Source: Candidatus Caccovivens faecavium
Lineage (GTDB): Bacteria > Bacillota > Clostridia > Christensenellales > UBA1242
DNA length: 22,539 bases
Reading direction: 5' to 3'
Assembly (NCBI GenBank): GCA_018715545.1
Contig: DVLK01000094.1
Location: 1 to 22,539 of the forward strand
Below, in pieces: positions 8,275 to 13,780 of the stretch (positions are counted from its first letter, which is position 1; each line of letters opens with the position of its first letter). Position numbers and translations under genes: made by a program. The notes beneath the pieces are model-generated. The model was not told the DNA's origin and ran no database searches. It was given only the letters and a program-made list of their open reading frames with translations.

Positions 8275-8850
8275 TCATTTAATATTTTCTTTTTGGCATA
8301 TTCGTGCATAATCTCTAAATATCTCTGGATACTTTTGAACACCAAGACTTGCCACCTTTGATAAGCGTGTTTTAAATTCATCAAACTGCTCATCTTTCCA
8401 GCTTCGCGAAGCTTTTTCAACTTTCGCACCAACAGCATCAAGCTTTAATTTAAAATAGGATGCAAGACTTAAAAACTTGTCATTGTCCGTAAAACTTTTA
8501 TCATTTACAATAGATAAATAGACATTATTTTTTAAATCTATCTCTTCAAAAGGAAGTTCATCCTCTCGCTTCATGAAATTAAAATAACCCAGCTTTGCCA
8601 TATACGAATTTAAATCACCGTTTAAATTATTTAGATACTTTGTAACCACATTCTTCATCCTGCAACTTTCTTCTTTTGTTGTTAAGGTATATTTATTTTT
8701 AAACCACTCATTAAATTTATCTAAATTTAACGCCGATAATACTGCGATTAACTGTAAGTTTAAAATGTGTAATTGTATAACGCTATCTCTTGCTAGGTCA
8801 AAAGCCTCAATACTTCCAACGCGAATATTTTTATATGGTCCTTTTAACAT
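8275..8850 (-). CDS. small helical protein, unknown function
   Basis: Not recognised. It has 191 residues from the ATG at 8848-8850, which has AGAGG five to six nt upstream; an in-frame GTG two codons earlier overlaps that ribosome site and is rejected. The protein is Lys/Leu/Asn-rich and probably alpha-helical, with a moderately hydrophobic stretch LHILNLQLIAVLSAL near residues 28-42, too polar in context to call a membrane span. There are only two Cys, and no catalytic motif stands out. It is followed by the groESL promoter without a convincing terminator, so some read-through into groES is possible. Upstream DNA 8857-8960 is very AT-rich and holds TATAAT but no clear -35. Confidence 0.65.
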   Translation of the reverse strand: MLKGPYKNIRVGSIEAFDLARDSVIQLHILNLQLIAVLSALNLDKFNEWFKNKYTLTTKEESCRMKNVVTKYLNNLNGDLNSYMAKLGYFNFMKREDELPFEEIDLKNNVYLSIVNDKSFTDNDKFLSLASYFKLKLDAVGAKVEKASRSWKDEQFDEFKTRLSKVASLGVQKYPEIFRDYARICQKENIK

Positions 8851-8959
8851 AAACACCTCTAAAAATATATATGCATTAAGTATTTTTATGTTTATTTAAA
8901 GGTTATGTTTGTTTTAAATTATATATCAATCACATTTTAAATTTTAAATATGTCCTATT

Positions 8960-8984
8960 AAAAAAACTAGCATTGCTAGTCTTT
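8960..8984 (-). terminator. terminator of the 114-residue gene
   Basis: Minus strand: AAAGACTAGC-AAT-GCTAGTTTTT, a 10-bp stem with one G-U pair and a 3-nt loop (8962-8971 with 8975-8984), running into U residues. The stop codon (8983-8985) overlaps the stem. Confidence 0.8.
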
Positions 8985-9327
8985 AAAATTCTCTACTTTT
9001 GCCTTTGTTATCATCTAATACGACTATGTTTTTACTTAAAAAATTAGACAGTGCCTCATCTTCATCCATGCCATTTTCTTCTATTTTTTTAATTTCAGTT
9101 ACCGCATTATTGGATAAATAATATCTATCATCTCTTCTTTCAAAATTTACATTGCTACTCAATAGTCTTATTACATCTTTGCTGTCTGCATCTTCATCAA
9201 TAAGCTTAATATCATCCAAGCCAACATTTATATCTTTTAAAACTGTTTCATCTCCTATTTCGCCAATGAAAGACCAATATTCATAACTAGACATCAAAGC
9301 TTCTTTTATGATATTTTCAATTGTCAC
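8983..9327 (-). CDS. small acidic protein, unknown function
   Basis: Not recognised. It has 114 residues, is strongly acidic (many Asp/Glu, for example DDIKLIDEDADSKDV), and has no Cys, signal peptide or membrane segment. The central part reads like a small alpha/beta fold (NFERRDDRYYLSNNAV). The start is GTG (9325-9327) with AAAGGAG six nt upstream. An extended -10 box, TGA-TATAAT (9360-9368), sits between it and tRNA-Pro, so it is probably a single-gene unit ended by the hairpin at 8960-8984. Its position right after a tRNA gene and its acidity could suit a small accessory or DNA-mimic protein, but that is speculation. Confidence 0.6.
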   Translation of the reverse strand: MTIENIIKEALMSSYEYWSFIGEIGDETVLKDINVGLDDIKLIDEDADSKDVIRLLSSNVNFERRDDRYYLSNNAVTEIKKIEENGMDEDEALSNFLSKNIVVLDDNKGKSREF

Positions 9328-9359
9328 TTTTTTCTCCTTTCTCTATAAAATATTACTAA

Positions 9360-9368
9360 ATTATATCA
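9360..9368 (-). promoter_or_regulatory. extended -10 promoter of the 114-residue gene
   Basis: Minus strand TGA-TATAAT, with transcription expected about 26 nt before the GTG start. No convincing -35 is seen, as usual for extended -10 promoters. Confidence 0.45.
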
Positions 9369-9397
9369 AGCTTTACTCAAATAATCCAAAAGCTTTC

Positions 9398-9473
9398 TGG
9401 TCGAGGTGGCGGGGTTCGAACCCACGGCCTCACGGTCCCGAACCGTGCGCGCTACCAACTGCGCTACACCTCG
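9398..9473 (-). tRNA. tRNA-Pro, anticodon CGG, CCA encoded
   Basis: A complete 76-nt cloverleaf on the minus strand. The acceptor stem pairs CGAGGTG with CACCTCG (7 bp), followed by discriminator A and an encoded CCA. The anticodon arm is CACGG-TTCGGGA-CCGTG, giving anticodon CGG (codon CCG). The D arm contains GCGCAGTTGGTAGCGC and the T arm has GTTCGAA. The 5' end is 9 nt after the transglutaminase stop codon, so it may be cotranscribed and processed out of that mRNA. Confidence 0.95.
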
Positions 9474-9482
9474 AAAGAGAAA

Positions 9483-10112
9483 TTACATTTCCCTTTTATC
9501 TCTATCTTTTAAAGATAGTTCAATTAGCAGTCTATTAGTTTTCGCTACATTGCGCTCTTTCCCAAAATCTATTTCTCTTAGATACGCTTTAAATCGCTCA
9601 CTGCCACCAACCTTATATGGTAATTTTATATTATTTACATCATAATTTCTTATAACTTTATTAAATGTAGGGTCAACAAGCACCCATTCTTCGTTATAAA
9701 AACATTCGCAAAAGAAATGACCCCTATAAGCTTTGACATTGTTATCTAAAACAAATTCCTCTAAAAAATGTTCATCGGCAGTTTCCAAAATCGCGGTTGG
9801 AATTCCTATTTGGCGTGCCATAGTAGCAAAAACAAGGGCATTGTCAGCACAACCTGTTGTCCGTTTACTCTTCCATACCTCTTTGGCAGTTCGGCGAAAC
9901 TTGTGTTTAGCCCGAAACTCATCATCCTCAGCGTATTTCAAATATTTATTTATATAACCGATTAAACTTTCAAGTTCAGTGCGATGCGCCGAATTGACTT
10001 CTTGGTCCGATTGAACTTTTTGAAAAACAATTGTATCGCGCAAAAAAGGAGTTGTCATTTTACCACTACTTAAATATTTTTTAACATCACTAGTTGTGTT
10101 TAACTTCTCCAT
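9483..10112 (-). CDS. transglutaminase-like (papain-fold) protein, cytoplasmic
   Basis: A 209-residue protein with a transglutaminase-core triad: Cys88 in RTTGCADNALVF, His132 in YRGHFFCECF and Asp147 in WVLVDPTFN. Family members are thiol enzymes acting as proteases, amidases or cross-linkers; the substrate here is unknown. No signal peptide is present, which is unusual because many bacterial members are exported. The ATG at 10110-10112 (MEKLNTTSDVKKYL) has GTGGAG seven nt upstream and is preferred. The open extension upstream passes through a TATAAT box (10140-10145), so it is promoter, not protein. tRNA-Pro follows directly and tRNA-Gly lies upstream. The family call is good; the function is open. 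Confidence 0.75.
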   Translation of the reverse strand: MEKLNTTSDVKKYLSSGKMTTPFLRDTIVFQKVQSDQEVNSAHRTELESLIGYINKYLKYAEDDEFRAKHKFRRTAKEVWKSKRTTGCADNALVFATMARQIGIPTAILETADEHFLEEFVLDNNVKAYRGHFFCECFYNEEWVLVDPTFNKVIRNYDVNNIKLPYKVGGSERFKAYLREIDFGKERNVAKTNRLLIELSLKDRDKREM

Positions 10113-10139
10113 AATTTTCTCCACACAAAAGGCAATAGT

Positions 10140-10145
10140 ATTATA
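10140..10145 (-). promoter_or_regulatory. -10 box of the transglutaminase-like gene
   Basis: Consensus TATAAT on the minus strand, 28 nt before the ATG at 10112. The -35 region (TTGTAT or TTTGTA at 16-17 bp) is weak. Confidence 0.4.
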
Positions 10146-10197
10146 ACACAAAATTTTTTAAATACAAAAGTGGCGCGAGTTGCGTTTGGTCGCATAA

Positions 10198-10272
10198 AGC
10201 GCGAAAACAAGCGAAAATATGAGTTTTTTGAGTTTACTCAAAAACGAATAAATAGCGCAGTTTTCGCGCTAT
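10198..10272. repeat. GC-rich nested inverted repeat after tRNA-Gly
   Basis: An 11-bp perfect inverted repeat (AGCGCGAAAAC 10198-10208, GTTTTCGCGCT 10260-10270) encloses a second hairpin (TTTTTGAGT 10225-10233 with ACTCAAAAA 10236-10244). The right arm also forms a competing 7-bp hairpin (10252-10258 with 10266-10272) that begins at the tRNA-Gly 3' end and is followed on the minus strand by TTATTCGTTTTT; this is probably the tRNA terminator. The block contains several GCGC/CGCG words in otherwise AT-rich DNA. Confidence 0.6.
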
Positions 10273-10345
10273 GGAGCGGATAATGGGAGTCGGACCCACC
10301 TCTCAGGCTTGGGAAGCCCGCATACTACCGATGTACTATATCCGC
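10272..10345 (-). tRNA. tRNA-Gly, anticodon CCC, CCA encoded
   Basis: A 74-nt cloverleaf on the minus strand. Acceptor GCGGATA pairs with TATCCGC, then discriminator T and encoded CCA. The anticodon arm is CGGGC-TTCCCAA-GCCTG, giving anticodon CCC (codon GGG). The T arm is GTGGG-TCCGACT-CCCAT, so the T loop has TCC where TTC is usual. A 7-bp hairpin (10349-10355 with 10361-10367) lies just upstream of the 5' end. Confidence 0.93.
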
Positions 10346-10476
10346 ATAACTGAGCTAAATGCTCAGTGAAGTTTTTAACTCGCAATATATTATTGCTAAA
10401 TACATCAATATTTTTATTAATCTAATATTTTTTATTAATATTTAGTCTTATTTTAACTCATTTTATGAAACTAAGC
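10346..10476. other. AT-rich spacer upstream of tRNA-Gly with small palindromes
   Basis: No coding sequence. It contains the hairpin ACTGAGC-N5-GCTCAGT (10349-10367) directly before the tRNA, a 6-bp palindrome GCAATA-N3-TATTGC (10382-10396), and two near-copies of AATATTTTTATTAAT (about 10407-10440). The tRNA promoter must lie here or further up, but no convincing -35/-10 pair was found. Confidence 0.4.
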
Positions 10477-10869
10477 TCACTCTTGAATGTTTGGCGGAGT
10501 GACAATTGGACCTACCGCAGAATTAATAGTAATTTCTGTTATAAGATTTGAAATATAGCCGAGCGCAATTTTAACTTGTTGACTATTTCTAATATACCCC
10601 TTAGGGTCATCAAGACGAGAAAATTCAATTGAATCTACTGGTATATCTACGCTCATTGTAACAGAAAGCTTTAATAAACTTGCAGGGCTTACTAATAAAC
10701 TTCTAGTCATGGTCACTCTAACAATTTCCTCTGTAATTTTTTTTACATCAATGTAGTCCTCAGGCTTAATATTGACCATAACTCCGTTTTGAGGATTTTG
10801 CAATTTGTCATACACAATTTTTTCTAGCATAGGCTTAACCAAATGCGGTTTAATAACTTTTTCTTCCAT
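10477..10869 (-). CDS. SecB-like small protein
   Basis: A 130-residue cytoplasmic protein. The middle (LLKLSVTMSVDIPVDSIEF) reads as beta strands. The C-terminal segment has a helix then a Pro-rich end (ALGYISNLITEITINSAVGP, then IVTPPNIQE), resembling the SecB fold, where a long helix is followed by a G-x-P-P-x-x-x-P-P-type loop. SecB-like proteins hold clients unfolded for export or act as chaperones of toxin-antitoxin modules; no toxin or sec gene lies next to it here. Start ATG 10867-10869 has AAGGAG upstream. An extended -10 box (TGA-TAAAAT, 10903-10911) with TTGTTT at 17 bp (10926-10931) can serve as promoter. It follows the glycosyltransferase gene by 68 bp. The match is by pattern only and is uncertain. 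Confidence 0.5.
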   Translation of the reverse strand: MEEKVIKPHLVKPMLEKIVYDKLQNPQNGVMVNIKPEDYIDVKKITEEIVRVTMTRSLLVSPASLLKLSVTMSVDIPVDSIEFSRLDDPKGYIRNSQQVKIALGYISNLITEITINSAVGPIVTPPNIQE

Positions 10870-10902
10870 AAAAAACTCCTTGGCTTAAATATAGCTAGGA
10901 GT

Positions 10903-10931
10903 ATTTTATCACAAATCAATATAAAAAACAA
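10903..10931 (-). promoter_or_regulatory. promoter of the SecB-like gene
   Basis: Minus strand TTGTTT (10926-10931), 17-bp spacer, TGA-TAAAAT extended -10 (10903-10908 plus TG). The inverted repeat ACTCCT/AGGAGT (10897-10902 with 10875-10880) lies between the -10 and the ribosome site. Confidence 0.45.
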
Positions 10932-10937
10932 CAAAAA

Positions 10938-12014
10938 TCAAAAATTTTTATTTGTAGAAAAAATTTTTTCATTATGAATAACTGATGGATGATTTGACTT
11001 TAACCTCTTTGCGCGCTTGTGATATCTAAGTGCCTTTTTGATATCGCCTCGATTATAATATATGACGCAAAGATTAATAGAAGGAATAAAATTGTAATAA
11101 TCCACTAAGACAAAGCCACCTTTTGCAACATTTAACTTGCATTTTAAGGCTAATAGGTAGTAATATTCTGCCTTTTCATAATCGCCTTCGCCAAGAAACA
11201 TATTGCCTAATTGTGATAAGATTTCAGCACGCGGTAGGTCATAGAGAAAGCTCTTAAATAAGCTTTCTAAGGCATTATTTTTATCATTCAACATCGTAAA
11301 GCACTGAGAAAGATTTAGACATGCCTCAATTTTATTTTCCACCCAAGCATCTTTTCTATCTAAAAACTCTAAAAACACATTGATAGCCTTTTCGTAATAG
11401 GCATTGTAATAAAGTTCCCTAGCGTAATAGAACATAGCACGCGCGGAAAGTTTTTCTCCTTTAAGAATTCTTCTTTCATAAATTTTAAGATTTCTATCGC
11501 CTCTCGGATTATCACTTTTGAAATGATAGATATTTATTTTCTCATGAAGCCCCTTCCCATGTGGCACAATAACCTCATGGACAGGCTCAACCCAATTAAA
11601 GGTGCCGTCATTTTTTAAAATTCTCTCTCTTTCAAAGACAAATGTAGGCTTAAACTTTTCATCAAAGCCAGTCACATAGTTTAGATACAGAACATCAAAA
11701 TTCGGTGCATCTTGTTTTAGTTTCAAAATTTTTTCTATGTCTTTTGGAAAGATATAGTCATCGGCATCGAGCCACATATTATAGTCACAAGTAGATTTTG
11801 AAAAGGCATAATTGCGTGCCTTAGAAAAATCATCACACCACTCAAAATCAAAGATTTTGTCAGTGTAGTTTTGTGCAATATTTTTTGTATTATCAGTAGA
11901 GCCAGTGTCGACAATAATTATCTCATCTGCAAATTTTTTGACACAGTCAAGTATCCTCGATAAAACTTTTTCTTCATTTTTAACAATAAAACAACAACTA
12001 AGCGTAAAACTCAT
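10938..12014 (-). CDS. family 2 glycosyltransferase with C-terminal TPR-like repeats
   Basis: A 358-residue protein read from ATG 12012-12014. The GT-A domain begins at once (SFTLSCCFIVKNEEKVL). It has the nucleotide-sugar loop EIIIVDTGSTDNT (31-43) and the metal-binding DADD (83-86, in YNMWLDADDYIFP), then WVEPVHEVI, typical of this GT2 subgroup. Residues ~200-340 carry helical TPR-like pairs (ARELYYNAYYEKAINVFLEF; LGNMFLGEGDYEKAEYYYLL; YYNRGDIKKALRYHKRAK). Such proteins transfer sugars to surface glycans or proteins; the acceptor is unknown. No membrane span. The start is set by the GT2 N-terminus; there is no Shine-Dalgarno, and a -10 box 7 nt upstream suggests a leaderless mRNA. An open upstream extension (to 12137) runs through the divergent promoter and is rejected. 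Confidence 0.85.
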   Translation of the reverse strand: MSFTLSCCFIVKNEEKVLSRILDCVKKFADEIIIVDTGSTDNTKNIAQNYTDKIFDFEWCDDFSKARNYAFSKSTCDYNMWLDADDYIFPKDIEKILKLKQDAPNFDVLYLNYVTGFDEKFKPTFVFERERILKNDGTFNWVEPVHEVIVPHGKGLHEKINIYHFKSDNPRGDRNLKIYERRILKGEKLSARAMFYYARELYYNAYYEKAINVFLEFLDRKDAWVENKIEACLNLSQCFTMLNDKNNALESLFKSFLYDLPRAEILSQLGNMFLGEGDYEKAEYYYLLALKCKLNVAKGGFVLVDYYNFIPSINLCVIYYNRGDIKKALRYHKRAKRLKSNHPSVIHNEKIFSTNKNF

Positions 12015-12021
12015 ACTACAA

Positions 12022-12049
12022 AATATGCTTGTAATCGACATCGTGTTAA
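12022..12049 (-). promoter_or_regulatory. promoter of the glycosyltransferase, predicted leaderless start
   Basis: Minus strand TTAACA (12044-12049), 16-bp spacer, CATATT (12022-12027), then exactly 7 nt to the A of ATG 12014. An alternative -10 (TATTTT, 12020-12025) has an 18-bp spacer. No ribosome site separates promoter and start. Confidence 0.45.
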
Positions 12050-12051
12050 AA

Positions 12052-12080
12052 TTGACTTTTATCTTTAAAAGTGATATATT
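12052..12080 (+). promoter_or_regulatory. promoter of the radical SAM gene, predicted leaderless start
   Basis: TTGACT (12052-12057), exactly 17-bp spacer, TATATT (12075-12080), then 6 nt to ATG 12087. The expected transcription start coincides with the start codon. It lies next to the divergent promoter of the glycosyltransferase within a 72-bp intergenic region. Confidence 0.65.
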
Positions 12081-12086
12081 AAAGCC

Positions 12087-12926
12087 ATGAAAACTTGTGA
12101 GGCATGTCCGCGTCATTGCAAAGTAGATAGAAAACATAGCGCGGGCTTTTGTAATGAATTAGATGAGATAAGAATAGCCAAAGTTATAGATAATTTCATG
12201 TGGGAAGAGCCTTGTGTCACAGATAAAAAAGGTGTTTGTGCTATCTTTTTTTCGGGCTGTAATTTAAAATGCTCCTATTGTCAAAACTATGAAATTTCAA
12301 GAGGCAAAGTGGGAAAAATTTATAGCGAAAATGGTTTTATTGAGCTTTTAAAAGAAAAAGAAAAAAATAATTCATATTTTGACTTTATAACTCCAACGCA
12401 TTTTTCAAATGCAATATTAAAGGCCTTAGAAAAATATCAACCAAAAATACCAATCATCTGGAACTCCTCGGGCTACGAAAGCGTAGAGATGCTAAAAAAA
12501 CTTGATAGATATATTTCAATTTATTTACTTGACTTTAAATATATGGATGACGAATTAGGCAGAAAGCTTAGTCATGTTTCAAACTATGCAGGTGTGGCAA
12601 AAGAAGTGTTAGATTTTTGTGCAAAAAAGAAAGATGTTTTTTGTGATAACCTCATGAAAGAGGGATTAATTTTGCGTCATCTTGTTATCCCTGGCGAAAT
12701 TAAAAATTCGCTTGACACACTTGAATATTTAGCTTCAAAATATAGCGATAGATTTGTAAGTTTAATGTCGCAGTTTACGCCAACTCCGCTTAGCCCAATA
12801 AAAAGAAAGCTAACGCCACTTGAATACAAAATTGTAGAAAGCAAATTCCTAAAAAGTTTTAAAAACGGCTATATTCAAGATTTTGATAGTGCGAGCGAAG
12901 ATTTTATTCCGAATTTTTCGGAATAA
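12087..12926 (+). CDS. radical SAM protein, PflX-type (COG1313)
   Basis: A 279-residue cytoplasmic Fe-S protein. The radical SAM cluster motif C-x3-C-x2-C is C58/C62/C65 in FSGCNLKCSYCQNYEIS. It is preceded by the family's N-terminal signature with extra cysteines (C4, C7, C11 and C22 in CEACPRHCKVDR...GFC) and by MWEEPCVTD. Further family blocks are TPTHF, IPIIWNSSGYESVE, YLLDFKYMDDELG and LRHLVIPGE. The family is annotated as pyruvate-formate-lyase-activase-like, but its real substrate is unknown, and no pfl or glycyl-radical partner is in this window. The start is fixed by the conserved CxxCPR N-terminus only two residues later. No ribosome site is present, and TATATT ends 6 nt before ATG, so the message is probably leaderless. 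Confidence 0.9.
   Translation: MKTCEACPRHCKVDRKHSAGFCNELDEIRIAKVIDNFMWEEPCVTDKKGVCAIFFSGCNLKCSYCQNYEISRGKVGKIYSENGFIELLKEKEKNNSYFDFITPTHFSNAILKALEKYQPKIPIIWNSSGYESVEMLKKLDRYISIYLLDFKYMDDELGRKLSHVSNYAGVAKEVLDFCAKKKDVFCDNLMKEGLILRHLVIPGEIKNSLDTLEYLASKYSDRFVSLMSQFTPTPLSPIKRKLTPLEYKIVESKFLKSFKNGYIQDFDSASEDFIPNFSE
12904..12926 (+). terminator. hairpin at the end of the radical SAM gene
   Basis: A perfect 10-bp stem TTATTCCGAA/TTCGGAATAA with a 3-nt loop; the TAA stop forms the end of the right arm. What follows (GACAAATTTTG) is a poor U-tract, so termination may be partial, with read-through into the next gene possible. Confidence 0.5.
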
Positions 12927-12937
12927 GACAAATTTTG

Positions 12938-12967
12938 TTGACAATTTTTGACAAAATGTATTATTCT
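12938..12967 (+). promoter_or_regulatory. candidate promoter of the 98-residue membrane protein gene
   Basis: Perfect TTGACA (12938-12943), 18-bp spacer, TATTCT (12962-12967). A second TTGACA lies at 12948-12953. The first lies inside a small inverted repeat (ATTTTGT...ACAAAAT, about 12932-12957). Confidence 0.4.
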
Positions 12968-13000
12968 ACTACTAATAGTTAAACTATATATGGAGGAATT

Positions 13001-13297
13001 ATGACAACAAAAAGGTTTATCTTGTTAAGTGTCATTTTTAGCATTTTAGCAATCGTCTTTTTTGTGTTGTTTGAACTGAATTTTATTAGTAACTTGACGC
13101 TATACCTTGCCTTAGTATACATTGCTTTCTTCACTGGACTTGCCCTATACTACAATGCGGTAAATCTTAAACATTCATCAAAAAACATCTCTTCTACTAT
13201 TACTCTTACAATATCGCTAGTTATTATACTTGCCTCCATTGCTCTTTTAATATATGGCTTTGTCACAGGCAATATTGACCTTTGGTGGAATGTTTAA
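13001..13297 (+). CDS. small membrane protein with three helices
   Basis: Not recognised beyond its membrane topology. It has 98 residues with hydrophobic segments at about 7-24, 34-52 and 66-88, separated by short loops; the positive N-terminus (MTTKR) suggests it starts inside the cell. No catalytic motif. Start ATG 13001 has GGAGG six nt upstream. It follows the radical SAM gene by 74 bp with its own candidate promoter and ends at a shared bidirectional terminator with the convergent 84-residue gene. Confidence 0.75.
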   Translation: MTTKRFILLSVIFSILAIVFFVLFELNFISNLTLYLALVYIAFFTGLALYYNAVNLKHSSKNISSTITLTISLVIILASIALLIYGFVTGNIDLWWNV

Positions 13298-13316
13298 TTT
13301 TAAAATTTAAAAATCT

Positions 13317-13347
13317 AAAAAACTCTCTTTATTTAAGAGAGTTTTTT
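13317..13347. terminator. bidirectional terminator between convergent genes
   Basis: A perfect 13-bp stem, AAAAAACTCTCTT (13317-13329) with AAGAGAGTTTTTT (13335-13347), around a 5-nt loop. The A and T tracts on both sides provide a U-tract for either strand. It serves the 98-residue gene (plus) and the 84-residue gene (minus). Confidence 0.92.
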
Positions 13348-13354
13348 ATGTAGA

Positions 13355-13609
13355 TTAATACATTGACATAGCAGCGCCCAAAACAGCAAAATAAAAGATT
13401 ATCACAATCACAACTGCCACTACCGCTGTCACGCCAAAAGTCCAAGCCCATGCTTTTATAAAAGTCTTGCGTGCAACTGTACCCTCAGGATAGATACATA
13501 TTCCGATGATTAGCCCGATTATACCTAAAAATAATCCAAGCACAACACCGATACCAGTTTTGCTTTCATTATACTTAGACTGCGGATTGTTATTCATGTT
13601 TTCATCCAT
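13355..13609 (-). CDS. small two-helix membrane protein under a homopolymer-containing promoter
   Basis: An 84-residue protein with a polar Asn-rich N-terminus (MDENMNNNPQSKYNESKTG), a Gly/Ile-rich membrane helix at about 18-38 (VVLGLFLGIIGLIIGICIYP), a short basic loop (GTVARKTFIKAW) and a second helix at about 54-78. It resembles small YPEGTxxRKTFIKGW-type hypothetical membrane proteins in Clostridia, from memory; function unknown. Start ATG 13607-13609 has a strong AAAGGAGG. Its promoter has nine G in the spacer (13641-13668), so expression may switch on and off between cells. Monocistronic, ended by the hairpin at 13317-13347. Confidence 0.75.
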   Translation of the reverse strand: MDENMNNNPQSKYNESKTGIGVVLGLFLGIIGLIIGICIYPEGTVARKTFIKAWAWTFGVTAVVAVVIVIIFYFAVLGAAMSMY

Positions 13610-13640
13610 ATTTTTAACCTCCTTTTAATAATCTCACCTT

Positions 13641-13668
13641 ATTGTAATCCCCCCCCCACTTTTGTCAA
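13641..13668 (-). promoter_or_regulatory. probable phase-variable promoter: G9 tract in the -35/-10 spacer
   Basis: Minus strand: perfect -35 TTGACA (13663-13668), a 16-bp spacer made of AAAGT, nine G and AT, then -10 TACAAT (13641-13646, one mismatch). The G run is 13649-13657. Adding one G would give the optimal 17-bp spacer and losing one gives 15 bp. Homopolymer slippage inside promoter spacers is an established mechanism of transcriptional phase variation. The elements are seen directly; variation itself is inferred. Confidence 0.7.
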
Positions 13669-13719
13669 GTGATTTTACAAAATTAGTTAAAAATTTAGTT
13701 ATTCATTTTAAATACATAA

Positions 13720-13747
13720 AAAAGAGAAGAATTCAATCTTCTCTTTT
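13720..13747 (-). terminator. terminator of the AT-hook membrane protein gene
   Basis: An 11-bp perfect stem AAAAGAGAAGA (13720-13730) with TCTTCTCTTTT (13737-13747), 6-nt loop. On the minus strand it is followed by T residues (TTTTTTATG). It lies about 35 nt after the stop of the 796-residue gene. Confidence 0.8.
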
Positions 13748-13780
13748 AACTTTTTTTGTTTCGCATACCGAAAAAACTTT

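Noticed and set aside
8253..8289. Inverted repeat GAAAATATT/AATATTTTC after the 191-residue gene as a terminator
   Set aside because: The 9-bp stem is nearly all A/T with a 19-nt loop and lacks a U-tract, so it is unlikely to terminate transcription.
9308..9645. Plus-strand open frames across tRNA-Pro
   Set aside because: They translate the reverse complement of a tRNA and of the transglutaminase gene; a well-known annotation artefact.
10347..10367. TAGCTCAGTT on the minus strand, resembling a tRNA D-arm, as a tRNA remnant
   Set aside because: No matching acceptor, anticodon or T arm is present; the motif is explained by a 7-bp hairpin.
10875..10902. Hairpin ACTCCT/AGGAGT hiding the ribosome site of the SecB-like gene
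   Set aside because: With the -10 box at 10903-10908, transcription should start around 10896, so the upstream arm would not be in the RNA. It could still be a DNA operator, but there is no support.
12015..12137. Longer glycosyltransferase N-terminus
   Set aside because: The extension runs through both divergent promoters into the radical SAM gene, has no ribosome site, and is not part of the GT2 fold.
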